From positions 1-64,000 of the forward strand of contig CAZKFM010000005.1 in assembly GCA_964552195.1 (NCBI GenBank): a stretch of 64,000 nt of DNA, read 5' to 3'. Shown in pieces: positions 16,689 through 25,074 of the stretch. Each line of letters begins with the position of its first letter. Positions within the stretch are counted from its first letter, which is position 1. This stretch comes from CAZKAP01 sp964552195 (lineage in GTDB: Bacteria > Bacteroidota > Bacteroidia > Flavobacteriales > Flavobacteriaceae). The notes below the pieces were generated by a model. The model searched no databases, was not told where the DNA came from, and worked only from the letters and a program-made list of their open reading frames with translations. A program made the translations under genes and the position numbers.

Positions 16689-18086
16689 TTATTTCAAAAT
16701 TCGGCTCCAGAACAAGCTGGAAATATACTTATTATCTATTCTCTTAGTTAGTTCTGCCTTTACACGAACTGAATCCAGAATAAGGATTCTTCCATTATTC
16801 GTATCCTCAACCATTAGATCTCCATTAGGCAGAAGATCGCAGCGACCAGAAGTTCTAGTTGAAATCTGCTCGTTCTTCAATAATGCGGTGTACGGAGTCC
16901 AAACACTATCTTTAATAACGTTATAAAGGTATATTTCATTGTGAGGTTGTTTCTTACTGAAAAAAAGATTCTCATTAGTAAGCTTGTCTTCATTAACGCT
17001 CTCTTCGCGAATTATGTCATTTCCAAAAATCATAATAGTCTCATCATCGACAACATCAATGTCATGCTGATTCATCCAAGGACCTTCTTTAAGCCAGAGT
17101 ATTTTATTAGTTAATGGTCTATACAGAAATACGACATTTATATTCCTGCAGGATATGAATAAATCTCCTTTATTCCAAAGCTCGGAATCCTCAAAAACGG
17201 GTTGAATGTCATTTAGGTGAATAGGGTCACTGATAACCTGTCCTTTATTTATTATTAAATCACCATACCCGTTATCCAGCAGAATATCAATAACTGGCCT
17301 GGACCACTCCGTATTCCCAGTATTAATATCGACTTTCGAAATTGCATCATCGAGTAAAATTGACTCGTACTGGTCATAATTATCACTTAAAAAATCGTAG
17401 CTATTAGCCGAAAAAGGGCGTGTACAGCTATATAGGTAGCCGTCTGGACCCAATTCGAGTGTATGATGATAGACCTGATCAGATTTAGTCCACATGAAAT
17501 CGCCATTCTTGTCAATGCGAGCAAGTATACTGCTTAACTGAACGGCCATGATCAGGGAGCTATCATTTAGCATTAGCGGATGCAGGGAGTAAAGGTCACT
17601 GCCTTTAGGTGGATTGTTGGGATTCTTCACATTGTAGGCTGCCTTGTAGAGTTTCTTATTATCTGGCTCCCACGTTTTCAGGACCTCGCCTGAGCGCAAA
17701 TCCAAAAGGTCAACTTTTTGTTCAAAACTACCCGTCTTGTAAGTAAAAAGCATCTTAGACCAGCCTGAGCGAGATTCCGCTCCTTCACGTATACTTAAGC
17801 CATCGGCTGAAGTTGAATTCTCAATAAGAAACTCAGGCCTATCAAATGATCTTTTTACTTGTGATGGTATTTGTACGGCGCTATTGACAACATTTCGAAA
17901 GAAATTATTACTATTATTGCCTTTCGCATCAAAAAGGACAACATTTCTTACCACGCTCCCATAAATAATGGAGAACAGAATAAATCCTACTACCGCGATA
18001 AATAACTTTCTCGGATTCTTAATCATGGTAAGACTATTGCCAAGATTTCTAATCACTTTTTCTAACCCAAATCTTTCCATTGACAA
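16689..18086 (-). CDS. Arylsulfotransferase (ASST)-like membrane-anchored propeller protein
   Basis: A 465-aa protein with an N-terminal signal anchor (hydrophobic 28-46) and a large, probably periplasmic domain of beta-propeller type. The ASST family pattern is visible: VYHHTLELGPDG (His207/208), DPIHLNDIQPV (His290), ISCRNINVVFLY, NQHDIDVVDD (His341) and RTSGRCDLLPNGDLMVED near 411-428. PAPS-independent ASSTs move sulfate between phenolic groups through a histidine. Whether the catalytic set is complete here cannot be settled without a structural alignment. It is first in the four-gene minus-strand operon that ends with a PAPS sulfotransferase. Alternative: a non-catalytic glycan-binding propeller. 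Confidence 0.72.
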   Translation of the reverse strand: MSMERFGLEKVIRNLGNSLTMIKNPRKLFIAVVGFILFSIIYGSVVRNVVLFDAKGNNSNNFFRNVVNSAVQIPSQVKRSFDRPEFLIENSTSADGLSIREGAESRSGWSKMLFTYKTGSFEQKVDLLDLRSGEVLKTWEPDNKKLYKAAYNVKNPNNPPKGSDLYSLHPLMLNDSSLIMAVQLSSILARIDKNGDFMWTKSDQVYHHTLELGPDGYLYSCTRPFSANSYDFLSDNYDQYESILLDDAISKVDINTGNTEWSRPVIDILLDNGYGDLIINKGQVISDPIHLNDIQPVFEDSELWNKGDLFISCRNINVVFLYRPLTNKILWLKEGPWMNQHDIDVVDDETIMIFGNDIIREESVNEDKLTNENLFFSKKQPHNEIYLYNVIKDSVWTPYTALLKNEQISTRTSGRCDLLPNGDLMVEDTNNGRILILDSVRVKAELTKRIDNKYISSLFWSRILK

Positions 18087-18212
18087 GTTTAGCTATTTAA
18101 TTATAGAAGTTGTGGACAAATAAAGTAAAAAAGACCTCAGGATGGATGAACTAGTTGAATCTAACTTAAACATTTTAACTGAGGCCTTTACATCCCATTA
18201 CTCAGACCGATC

Positions 18213-19352
18213 CTATTCGATGCGGAAATCCACGCGCCGGTTCATGGCGTGCTCGCTTTTGCTGCAGGCTTCACAGGAGATCAGTGGCTGATCTTCACCC
18301 ATGGCGCGAACGTCCCAGTCTGAGGTATCGATACCTTCGGAGGACAGGAATACGAGTACGGACTTCAACCGTCTTTCCGAGAGCAACTGGTTATAAGCAT
18401 TGCTGCCGCGTATATCGGTATGCGCACGGAGTACCAGGGTAACGCCTTCGTGGTCCTTGGCAAAAAAAGCCAGGGCCCGCAGGCGGTCCAGGGATTCAGA
18501 CTCGAGCTCGCTGGAATCGAAAGCGAAGTGTATGCGCTCGTAAGGCAGAGAAAGCACCTCCCGCATGGGAACGGGGAACTCCGCCACCACGGGCTCAATA
18601 ACTACCTCATTATTAATGATCACCTGATTCGTTTCTGCAGAGTACACAGCACCAGCCACTTCGGTCGGATTAATGGATGCCTCCACGGGTATATTCGATT
18701 TCTTCTCACCCCAGCGGAAGATCACTCCGAAGCTGTACTGCAGGTGGTTTGAGGTCTCCAGTTCCAGGGCGAATTTAGCGGTGGAACTCAGGTCGATACC
18801 CCACTTATCGCTCAGCCAGAATCGCGAACCGATCATGAAGTTACCCGTTGTGGATGTCCGGTTATTAACGTGGGAAACTCCCAGGCCGGCGCCGGCGTAG
18901 GGATCCCAGAATCCCGTTTCACCGAATGCCTCATTCATATCGTAGATCACAAAACCATCCAGGGAGAAGTAATCGGTGGTCGTGGCAATAGGACTGCTGT
19001 CGATGATCGTGCCTTCCGTGTAGCGGTTGTAAGCACCCACAGCCATGATTCCCAGACCGTTGCCGAATTCCCGGCCCACGGCTACGCGTGATGGATAAGG
19101 GGTGATGTTCCAGTTATCGAAGAGATCGCTGAACCGGCTCAGTTCCGAACCGTCGTCATCCACGATGTTCCAACCGACACTCAGGAACCAGACGGGATCC
19201 TTGTAGGGATAGAACGCATTGGTACTGTTGTCGGTACTAATATTTTTGTTGTTGGAGTAAACAACTCCGGGAGCTCCGAGCTCCTGAGCGTGAAGCTTGC
19301 CATTCAACTGCCCTAACAGGCTGAAGACCAGCACTAAGGTTAAAATTCTCAT
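18213..19352 (-). CDS. OmpA-family outer membrane protein
   Basis: A 379-aa protein with signal peptide MRILTLVLVFSLLGQLNGKLHAQ, so I place the start at the ATG 19352; an upstream in-frame start at 19388 would put extra residues before the signal. The N-terminal part (about 45-215) has alternating aromatic strands typical of an outer-membrane barrel (GVSHVNNRTSTTGNFMIGSR). The C-terminal OmpA/MotB peptidoglycan-binding domain (about 275-379) shows IHFAFDSSELE, LRAHTDIRGS and LLSERRLKSVLVFL. It probably anchors the outer membrane to the wall. It is transcribed alone, 133 bases after bshA. Confidence 0.9.
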   Translation of the reverse strand: MRILTLVLVFSLLGQLNGKLHAQELGAPGVVYSNNKNISTDNSTNAFYPYKDPVWFLSVGWNIVDDDGSELSRFSDLFDNWNITPYPSRVAVGREFGNGLGIMAVGAYNRYTEGTIIDSSPIATTTDYFSLDGFVIYDMNEAFGETGFWDPYAGAGLGVSHVNNRTSTTGNFMIGSRFWLSDKWGIDLSSTAKFALELETSNHLQYSFGVIFRWGEKKSNIPVEASINPTEVAGAVYSAETNQVIINNEVVIEPVVAEFPVPMREVLSLPYERIHFAFDSSELESESLDRLRALAFFAKDHEGVTLVLRAHTDIRGSNAYNQLLSERRLKSVLVFLSSEGIDTSDWDVRAMGEDQPLISCEACSKSEHAMNRRVDFRIE

Positions 19353-19485
19353 GTCTGTAAAATTTGGGACAGCGTAAAAGTAGGGCAACGGTTACAGAAA
19401 GCGTCAGAATCGGGTTAGGACGCATTTTTAATCGTTCAAACGCCTTTTGAAGGGCATAGAAACGGCCTGTTACGCGCTCGAAATA

Positions 19486-20628
19486 CTAGTAAGCGTTCTT
19501 AAAGCGCCTGTCGTAGGCCTTCTGGTAAATGCGCTCGTACTGTGGGACTATATTGGGCAAATCGAAGGTCATGGCCACCTCCAGCGCCTGTTTCTTGAAG
19601 CGTTCAAGTTTATCGGTATCCTTTAGTAACCCGAGGGCGTTAAGGGCCATATCCTCCACATCACCAACTTCACTTAAATATCCGGTACGGTCGTGAATGT
19701 TTACCTCGGGTATGCCACCGGTATTGGTGGAAATGATCGCGGTCTCGTTCATCATGGCCTCCAGGGCGGCAAGGCCGAAGCTTTCGGTTTCAGAGGGGAG
19801 CAGGAATAGATCCGAGAAGCAGAGAATTTTATTGATCTGGTTGCTCTTTCCAAGAAAGAGTACTTTTCCGGCTATGCCCAACTCCCGGCAGAGGCGTTCC
19901 GCCGCAATGCGTTCGGGCCCCTCCCCTACCATGATCAGCTTAGCGGGCACCTCTCGGACCACCCGCTCGAAGACATGGATCACATCGGGTATACGCTTCA
20001 CCTTTCGGAAGTTACTGATATGGGAAATGATGAATTCGTGATCTTCCGCCATCATGCTACGCTCGCACTCCGTAGGCTTATCCCGGTATTTACTCATATC
20101 GATGAAGTTGGGTACCACATCGATGTCCACCTCTACATCGAAGGTCTCCAGGGTCTGCTTCTTCAGGCTTTCCGATACGGAAGTCACCACGTCGGATTTA
20201 TTGATGCTGAAGGTGACCGCCGATTTATAAAAGGGATGTTTGCCTACCAGGGTGATATCTGTACCGTGCAGGGTGGTAATCATCGGGATGTAGATGTTAT
20301 CTTCCTTGAGCATTTTCTTGGCCATATATCCTGCATAGGCATGGGGAATGGCATAGTGCACGTGCAGCAACTCGATCCCGTAGAGCTTTATGGTATCCAC
20401 CAATTTACTGGACAGGGCCAACTCATAGGGCTGGTAATGGAATAGCGGATAATCGGGTACGTGAACCTCGTGGTAGTAAATGCGAGCGCTCAGGTGTTCC
20501 AGGCGCACGGGCTGTTTATAGGTAACAAAGTGAACCTCGTGTCCCCGGTCCGCAAGTGCGATGCCGAGTTCGGTGGCCACTACGCCACTTCCCCCGAAGG
20601 TGGGGTAACACACGATGGCTACTTTCAT
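19486..20628 (-). CDS. bshA: N-acetyl-alpha-D-glucosaminyl L-malate synthase BshA
   Basis: A GT4 glycosyltransferase that joins UDP-GlcNAc to L-malate, the first step of bacillithiol synthesis. It shows the BshA pattern: MKVAIVCYPTFGGSGVVATELG at the N-terminus (start at ATG 20628, 380 aa; an in-frame TTG at 20637 adds three residues), HVHYAIPHAYAGYMAKKM, TTLHGTDITLVG, SVSESLKKQT, VVPNFIDMSKY, and ETESFGLAALEAM as the donor motif. Length is normal for the family. bshB and bshC are not in the window, which is usual as the genes are often dispersed in Bacteroidota. Confidence 0.95.
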   Translation of the reverse strand: MKVAIVCYPTFGGSGVVATELGIALADRGHEVHFVTYKQPVRLEHLSARIYYHEVHVPDYPLFHYQPYELALSSKLVDTIKLYGIELLHVHYAIPHAYAGYMAKKMLKEDNIYIPMITTLHGTDITLVGKHPFYKSAVTFSINKSDVVTSVSESLKKQTLETFDVEVDIDVVPNFIDMSKYRDKPTECERSMMAEDHEFIISHISNFRKVKRIPDVIHVFERVVREVPAKLIMVGEGPERIAAERLCRELGIAGKVLFLGKSNQINKILCFSDLFLLPSETESFGLAALEAMMNETAIISTNTGGIPEVNIHDRTGYLSEVGDVEDMALNALGLLKDTDKLERFKKQALEVAMTFDLPNIVPQYERIYQKAYDRRFKNAY

Positions 20629-20707
20629 AAGCTGCAATTAACGGCTGTTGAGCTATGGTCGAAACAGCCTGTTAAAACTAACGGATTTTTTCCAGATCAG
20701 GGCTTCA

Positions 20708-23626
20708 CTAGTCCAGCAGCGCATTGTAGATCACCTGTTGTATGCGGGTACGAAGCTCCGTGGTGATCAACAGGTTGTTCCGGGCGGAGGGGTAAGTCCG
20801 GTTGGACAGAAACACATATACGATATCCTCTTCGGGATCGGCCCAGGTGTAGGTTCCCGTAAAACCGCTGTGTCCGAAACTCTTGCGCGAGACGCAACCG
20901 CAGGTCGGCCCCCGGTCTTTAAGCTGCGGCTTATCGAATCCCACTCCCCTTCGGACGTTTTTATCGCAGAAATAACAGGTGTTGAACTTGTTTATGGTCC
21001 GGGAGTTCAAATAAGTCTTTCCCCCGTAATAGCCCCCCTGCAGGTACATCTGCATGATTTTGGCTACATCGAGGGCATTACTGAATAATCCGGCATGTCC
21101 ACCGACACCCCCAAGCATGGCAGCCCCCTTGTCGTTTACATACCCCTGAATCCGGCTGTACCGGAAATAGCTGTCTTCTTCCGAAGGAACGATTCTAGCC
21201 CGGGGCACCCGGGTCAGTGGGTTGAAGAGGGTATTGGTCGCCCCCATTGGGCGGTACAGCAGGGAATCGGCCAGGCGGTCGAGCGACATGCCATAGATCT
21301 GTTCGATATATTTTTTGAAGACGTAATAGCCCACATCGCTGTATCGGTAGCGGTTGGATTTCAGTTCCTGATCGGCAATGCGGACATACATACTGTCCCG
21401 ATAGGAGTCCATCAGGTACAGGTTTTCGTTGACCCTCACGCTAAAGCCCTCAGCAGGCTCATATCGGTACAACTCACGGGAGGGGCGTTTTTTGCGGTCC
21501 AGGGTGTTGGCGTAGAAGGGAATCCACGCGGGTAGTCCCCCGTAATGTGTCAGGGCCCTGAGCACCGTAACCTTCCGCAGGTCGGAGGCCCTGAATTCGG
21601 TCAGGAGTTCATCAAAATGATCGTTCAGATCAATCTTCCCTTCCTCTTCCATCTTCATCAGTATGGGAAGTGTGGCCAGTATCTTGGTCAGTGAAGCCAG
21701 GTCGTACAGATCGTCCTCTTTTACCTTTCGTTCTCCCACATAGGTATAGCTCCCGAAAGATTTGTTGTAGATGACCTTACCCTTGCGAGCGACAAGTAGC
21801 TGGGCTCCTGGAAACATAGCCGAGTCCAGCCCGTGTAGCACAAGAGTATCCACACGGGCAAGGGTCCGGCTGTCTATGCCAACCCGTTCGGGCAGGCTGA
21901 ATCCCAGCCGATCCAGTGCTCCTCTTCTCAGGCCTGTCCCGGCCGGTTCTCCTTGATAGATGCTTACCGGTAAGCGACCCGTGATTTCGATGGCCCCGAA
22001 AACGGCTTCGGCGGCCTTGGCCTGGGCCAGTTCCGAATTCTGATACGCACACAAAATGGCATCGAGCCCCTCCATAAACTGCACATCGGCGAGGGCGTAG
22101 GGAGAGGCGAAAGATACCAGCAAGGTGTTGCTGCCTTTATGTTCGGCTATGGCCTTGAGCAGCTGGAGATCCTTAGGCCTGAAGGTATAGGGAGCATAAG
22201 GCGATCGCGAGTCCGTATGGTAGCCTACAATTATTGTATTGTAATTGTCCAGTAATTGGGTATTCCCTCTCAGGTCCTCGGCTACCAGGGCCGTTACCTC
22301 CGTATATTTCTGCAATTGTTTCATGAAAACATCACCACTGCGATCACCAATGCCCACATAGGCAACTTTACTTCGTTCCAGGGATCGTATGGGCACCAAA
22401 GAGAGCGGGTCCCGGACCAGTGTCATGCTGGATTCCACGAGCAGCTCATTAAGCACCTCATATTCGGGCAGGTCGAGATCGGCAGGGCTGTCGCTGGAAA
22501 ATGTAAAGGACGCCAGGTCCCGATTCAGCCCTGCCCTCGCCTTGGCCATCAGTATCTTCTGCACCGAAGTGGTCAGCCTGAGGTCACTGAGCTCGTTGGC
22601 CCGCACCGCTTCCACGATTCTACCGTGGGCGCGTTCGGCATCTTCGGGCATCAGCAGTATATCGTTACCGGCCAAGAAAGCCTCCAGCTCCACGTCCCCC
22701 TTGCCGGCGAAATTGGCAGCGGCCTTCATATTGAGCGCATCGGTGATCACCAGACCCTTGAATCCGAGTTCACCCAGGAGAAGTCCGTTGATTACCTTCC
22801 GGGATAGAGAAGAGGGAAAACCAGGCCGGGACTCCAGCGCGGGTATGCCCAGGTGGGCCACCATAACTGAGGATACGCCCTTTTTGATCAGGGCCCTGTA
22901 CGGATAGAGTTCTACCGAATCCAGCCTCTTGCGGTCAGCGGCAACATAAGGCAGTTCCTTATGGGAATCCTTTGAAGTGTCTCCGTGCCCGGGAAAGTGC
23001 TTCAGACAGGTCAGCAAGCCTTCCGACTGCATGCCCGACATGAGTGCAGCCGCGCTTTGTGTAACCCAACGGGGGTTCTCGCCGAAGGAGCGGTTTCCGA
23101 TGATGGGATTGGCAGGGTTGGTGTTGATATCCACTACCGGGGCAAAGTTCAAATGAATCCCCATGGAACGGCATTGCCTGCCGATCTGAGCCCCCATTTC
23201 ATAGAGCAGGCTGGTATCCCGTACGGCACCCAGCGCCATATTCCACGGATAGGCGGTGGTTCCCGTAAGCCTCATGGCCAGCCCCCATTCGGCATCGATG
23301 GCAATGAGCAGCGGTATGTTGGCCACCTTCTGGAATCGTACGATCAGTTCCCGAACGCGCTGCGGTTCGGATTTGGAGAATAAAAGCCCTCCCACTTTTC
23401 CTTCGGATACCCAGGTCTCGATCTCCTGAAGCCGGGTCTCACTGGCACCTGACGGGACCTGTATCATGAATAGCTGCCCAACCTTCTGTTCGAGAGACAT
23501 TTCAGGCAAGACACTCTGCACCCAAAGGGCCTGACCCAGGCTGTCCGCTGCAACCAGGGGATGCCTCTGGGCCTGGGTGCCCAGGGCACAAAACGCAAAT
23601 ATCAATAGCAGGTAAAACTTCCTCAT
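20708..23626 (-). CDS. Secreted GH3 (NagZ-like) glycosidase fused to a serine beta-lactamase-fold domain
   Basis: A 972-aa two-enzyme fusion. After a signal peptide (MRKFYLLLIFAFCALGTQAQ) comes a GH3 N-terminal barrel with the NagZ-type loop KHFPGHGDT at 209-217 (Asp-His acid/base pair) and nucleophile Asp296 in ITDALNM, then a GH3 C-terminal-like domain to about 575. Residues about 585-972 are a penicillin-binding/beta-lactamase-fold hydrolase: SLTK at 645-648, YSD at 762-764 and HSGFTG at 919-924. A role in periplasmic trimming of peptidoglycan or glycan is likely: hexosaminidase plus esterase/peptidase (inference from folds). The fusion is known in Bacteroidota. Confidence 0.9.
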   Translation of the reverse strand: MRKFYLLLIFAFCALGTQAQRHPLVAADSLGQALWVQSVLPEMSLEQKVGQLFMIQVPSGASETRLQEIETWVSEGKVGGLLFSKSEPQRVRELIVRFQKVANIPLLIAIDAEWGLAMRLTGTTAYPWNMALGAVRDTSLLYEMGAQIGRQCRSMGIHLNFAPVVDINTNPANPIIGNRSFGENPRWVTQSAAALMSGMQSEGLLTCLKHFPGHGDTSKDSHKELPYVAADRKRLDSVELYPYRALIKKGVSSVMVAHLGIPALESRPGFPSSLSRKVINGLLLGELGFKGLVITDALNMKAAANFAGKGDVELEAFLAGNDILLMPEDAERAHGRIVEAVRANELSDLRLTTSVQKILMAKARAGLNRDLASFTFSSDSPADLDLPEYEVLNELLVESSMTLVRDPLSLVPIRSLERSKVAYVGIGDRSGDVFMKQLQKYTEVTALVAEDLRGNTQLLDNYNTIIVGYHTDSRSPYAPYTFRPKDLQLLKAIAEHKGSNTLLVSFASPYALADVQFMEGLDAILCAYQNSELAQAKAAEAVFGAIEITGRLPVSIYQGEPAGTGLRRGALDRLGFSLPERVGIDSRTLARVDTLVLHGLDSAMFPGAQLLVARKGKVIYNKSFGSYTYVGERKVKEDDLYDLASLTKILATLPILMKMEEEGKIDLNDHFDELLTEFRASDLRKVTVLRALTHYGGLPAWIPFYANTLDRKKRPSRELYRYEPAEGFSVRVNENLYLMDSYRDSMYVRIADQELKSNRYRYSDVGYYVFKKYIEQIYGMSLDRLADSLLYRPMGATNTLFNPLTRVPRARIVPSEEDSYFRYSRIQGYVNDKGAAMLGGVGGHAGLFSNALDVAKIMQMYLQGGYYGGKTYLNSRTINKFNTCYFCDKNVRRGVGFDKPQLKDRGPTCGCVSRKSFGHSGFTGTYTWADPEEDIVYVFLSNRTYPSARNNLLITTELRTRIQQVIYNALLD

Positions 23627-23703
23627 CCTCTAATGCTAACCATGCAACATGTCAATTATTGTTGTTACCGCACAAAGCTGCGTTTAAAAAACCAAATCCG
23701 AAA

Positions 23704-24186
23704 TCAGAAGAAGCGGGCGTGCCAGCTCTCCAATGCAGAAACCTCCCAGTTTTCAAGGTACTCGCCCTTGGTATTTACCAGGTTGTTAAAGACGATGGTA
23801 GTAGGCGATACGGCCCGGTCAGCGGCCATTTTGCGGAAATCTTCCAGGGGCTTATGGGCCAGATATTCCCCCTGTTTATAGGTGACGTTCATGCGATCCA
23901 TCAGCACCAGATCGAATTGCCGCTCCAGCTCTTGTATAAACCGAACTGAAGAATCTATGGAACAGCCCGAAGCGGCGTTCTCCGATTGATCCAGGGCAAT
24001 CACAATAAAACGCCGGTACGGTAAATCGTACCCTGCCCTGAGGTTGGCCCCGTGAACGGTCCACTGTTGCAGAAACTCCCGGAGCCTCCTCTCCAGTTCG
24101 GGCAATTCATCTTCGGTAAATGGCCGGCTGGATGGGTAGATCCAGACCCGGGCTTGGTCAGGCAGTTCTTCGAAAGGAACCCACAT
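23704..24186 (-). CDS. Conserved flavobacterial ~160-aa protein (often mislabelled ABC transporter ATPase)
   Basis: A 160-aa protein starting MWVPFEELPDQARVWIYPSSRPF. It has no Walker A, signature or Walker B motif, so the common database label 'ABC transporter ATPase' is not supported by the sequence. Recognisable parts are the WIYPS segment, a central FIVIALDQS strand, CSIDSSVRFIQELE and VFNNLVNTKGEYLENWEV. It is probably cytoplasmic. It lies 58 bases after the Fe-S protein pair in the same direction and may share their transcript. Function unknown. Confidence 0.8.
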   Translation of the reverse strand: MWVPFEELPDQARVWIYPSSRPFTEDELPELERRLREFLQQWTVHGANLRAGYDLPYRRFIVIALDQSENAASGCSIDSSVRFIQELERQFDLVLMDRMNVTYKQGEYLAHKPLEDFRKMAADRAVSPTTIVFNNLVNTKGEYLENWEVSALESWHARFF

Positions 24187-24244
24187 GTCAATTGGCTTTA
24201 TAGAATTCGATTACCCGGATTTCACCCGGGGTTAAGGAAGTTGA

Positions 24245-25063
24245 TCAGTTAGCTGCGGCCTCATCCGCATCTGTAGACTCTGAGGCAGTTGCCAGTAATT
24301 CGGCTACATCCAACACCTTGATCTGGGCCTCTTTTTCCTTGTTCTTCACTCCATCGGTCATCATGGTATTGCAGAACGGACAGGCCGCAGCTACGATTTC
24401 GGGCTGGGTCTCGATGGCCTGTTCGGTACGCTCTATATTGACCTCTTTGTTCCCGGGCTCTGCCTCCTTGAACATCTGTGCTCCTCCGGCTCCACAGCAG
24501 AGCCCCCGCTCCCTGCAGTTCTTCATCTCCACCAGTTCGGCATCCAGCTCCCGGATCAGTTCTCTGGGGGCCTCGAAGACGGAGTTGGCCCGCCCCAGGT
24601 AGCAGGGATCGTGAAAGGTAATCCTCTTGCCCTTGAAGGCTCCACCTTCCACCTTAAGCCGGCCCTCAGAGATCAACTGACGCAAGAAGGTAGTGTGGTG
24701 CAAGACCTCGTAATTGCCACCCAGTTCCGGATATTCATTCTTCAACGTATTGAAGCAGTGCGGACAGGTGGTCACAATTTTTTTGACTTCATAGCCATTT
24801 AAGACCTCGATATTGGCCATAGCCTGCATCTGGAACAGGAATTCATTGCCGGAGCGCTTAGCCGGATCGCCTGTGCAACTCTCCTCGGTTCCCAAGACGG
24901 CAAAGGATATATCCGCCTTCTGCAAAAGGGAAGCAAAGGCGACCGTGATGCGCTTCGCCCGATCGTCGAAACTACCGGCACAGCCCACCCAGAACAGCAC
25001 CTCAGGGACTTTTCCTTCCGCGAAGAGCGAGGCCATGGTTGGTACGGGTTTATTCAGTTTCAT
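24245..25063 (-). CDS. CCG-domain Fe-S binding protein (heterodisulfide reductase / LutA-like)
   Basis: A 272-aa soluble electron-transfer subunit with two CCG-type cysteine-rich domains. Visible motifs are GCAGSFDDRAKR near the N-terminus, CPHCFNTLKNEYP, HDPCYLGR, CRERGLCCGAGGAQMF and ACPFCNTMM. These domains bind unusual [4Fe-4S] clusters in HdrB, GlpC, LutA and SdhE. Its stop-to-start spacing with the preceding membrane Fe-S gene is 11 bases, so the two form a redox pair in one operon. The electron donor and acceptor are unknown. The tail (ASESTDADEAAAN) is acidic and probably disordered. Confidence 0.9.
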   Translation of the reverse strand: MKLNKPVPTMASLFAEGKVPEVLFWVGCAGSFDDRAKRITVAFASLLQKADISFAVLGTEESCTGDPAKRSGNEFLFQMQAMANIEVLNGYEVKKIVTTCPHCFNTLKNEYPELGGNYEVLHHTTFLRQLISEGRLKVEGGAFKGKRITFHDPCYLGRANSVFEAPRELIRELDAELVEMKNCRERGLCCGAGGAQMFKEAEPGNKEVNIERTEQAIETQPEIVAAACPFCNTMMTDGVKNKEKEAQIKVLDVAELLATASESTDADEAAAN

Positions 25064-25074
25064 AGCTATCTGAT

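Noticed and set aside
18131..18188. Inverted repeat AAGACCTCAG / CTGAGGCCTT between the OmpA-like gene and the ASST-like gene
   Set aside because: One mismatch and a 38-base loop; too weak to call a terminator, though a termination role after the OmpA-like gene (minus strand) is possible.
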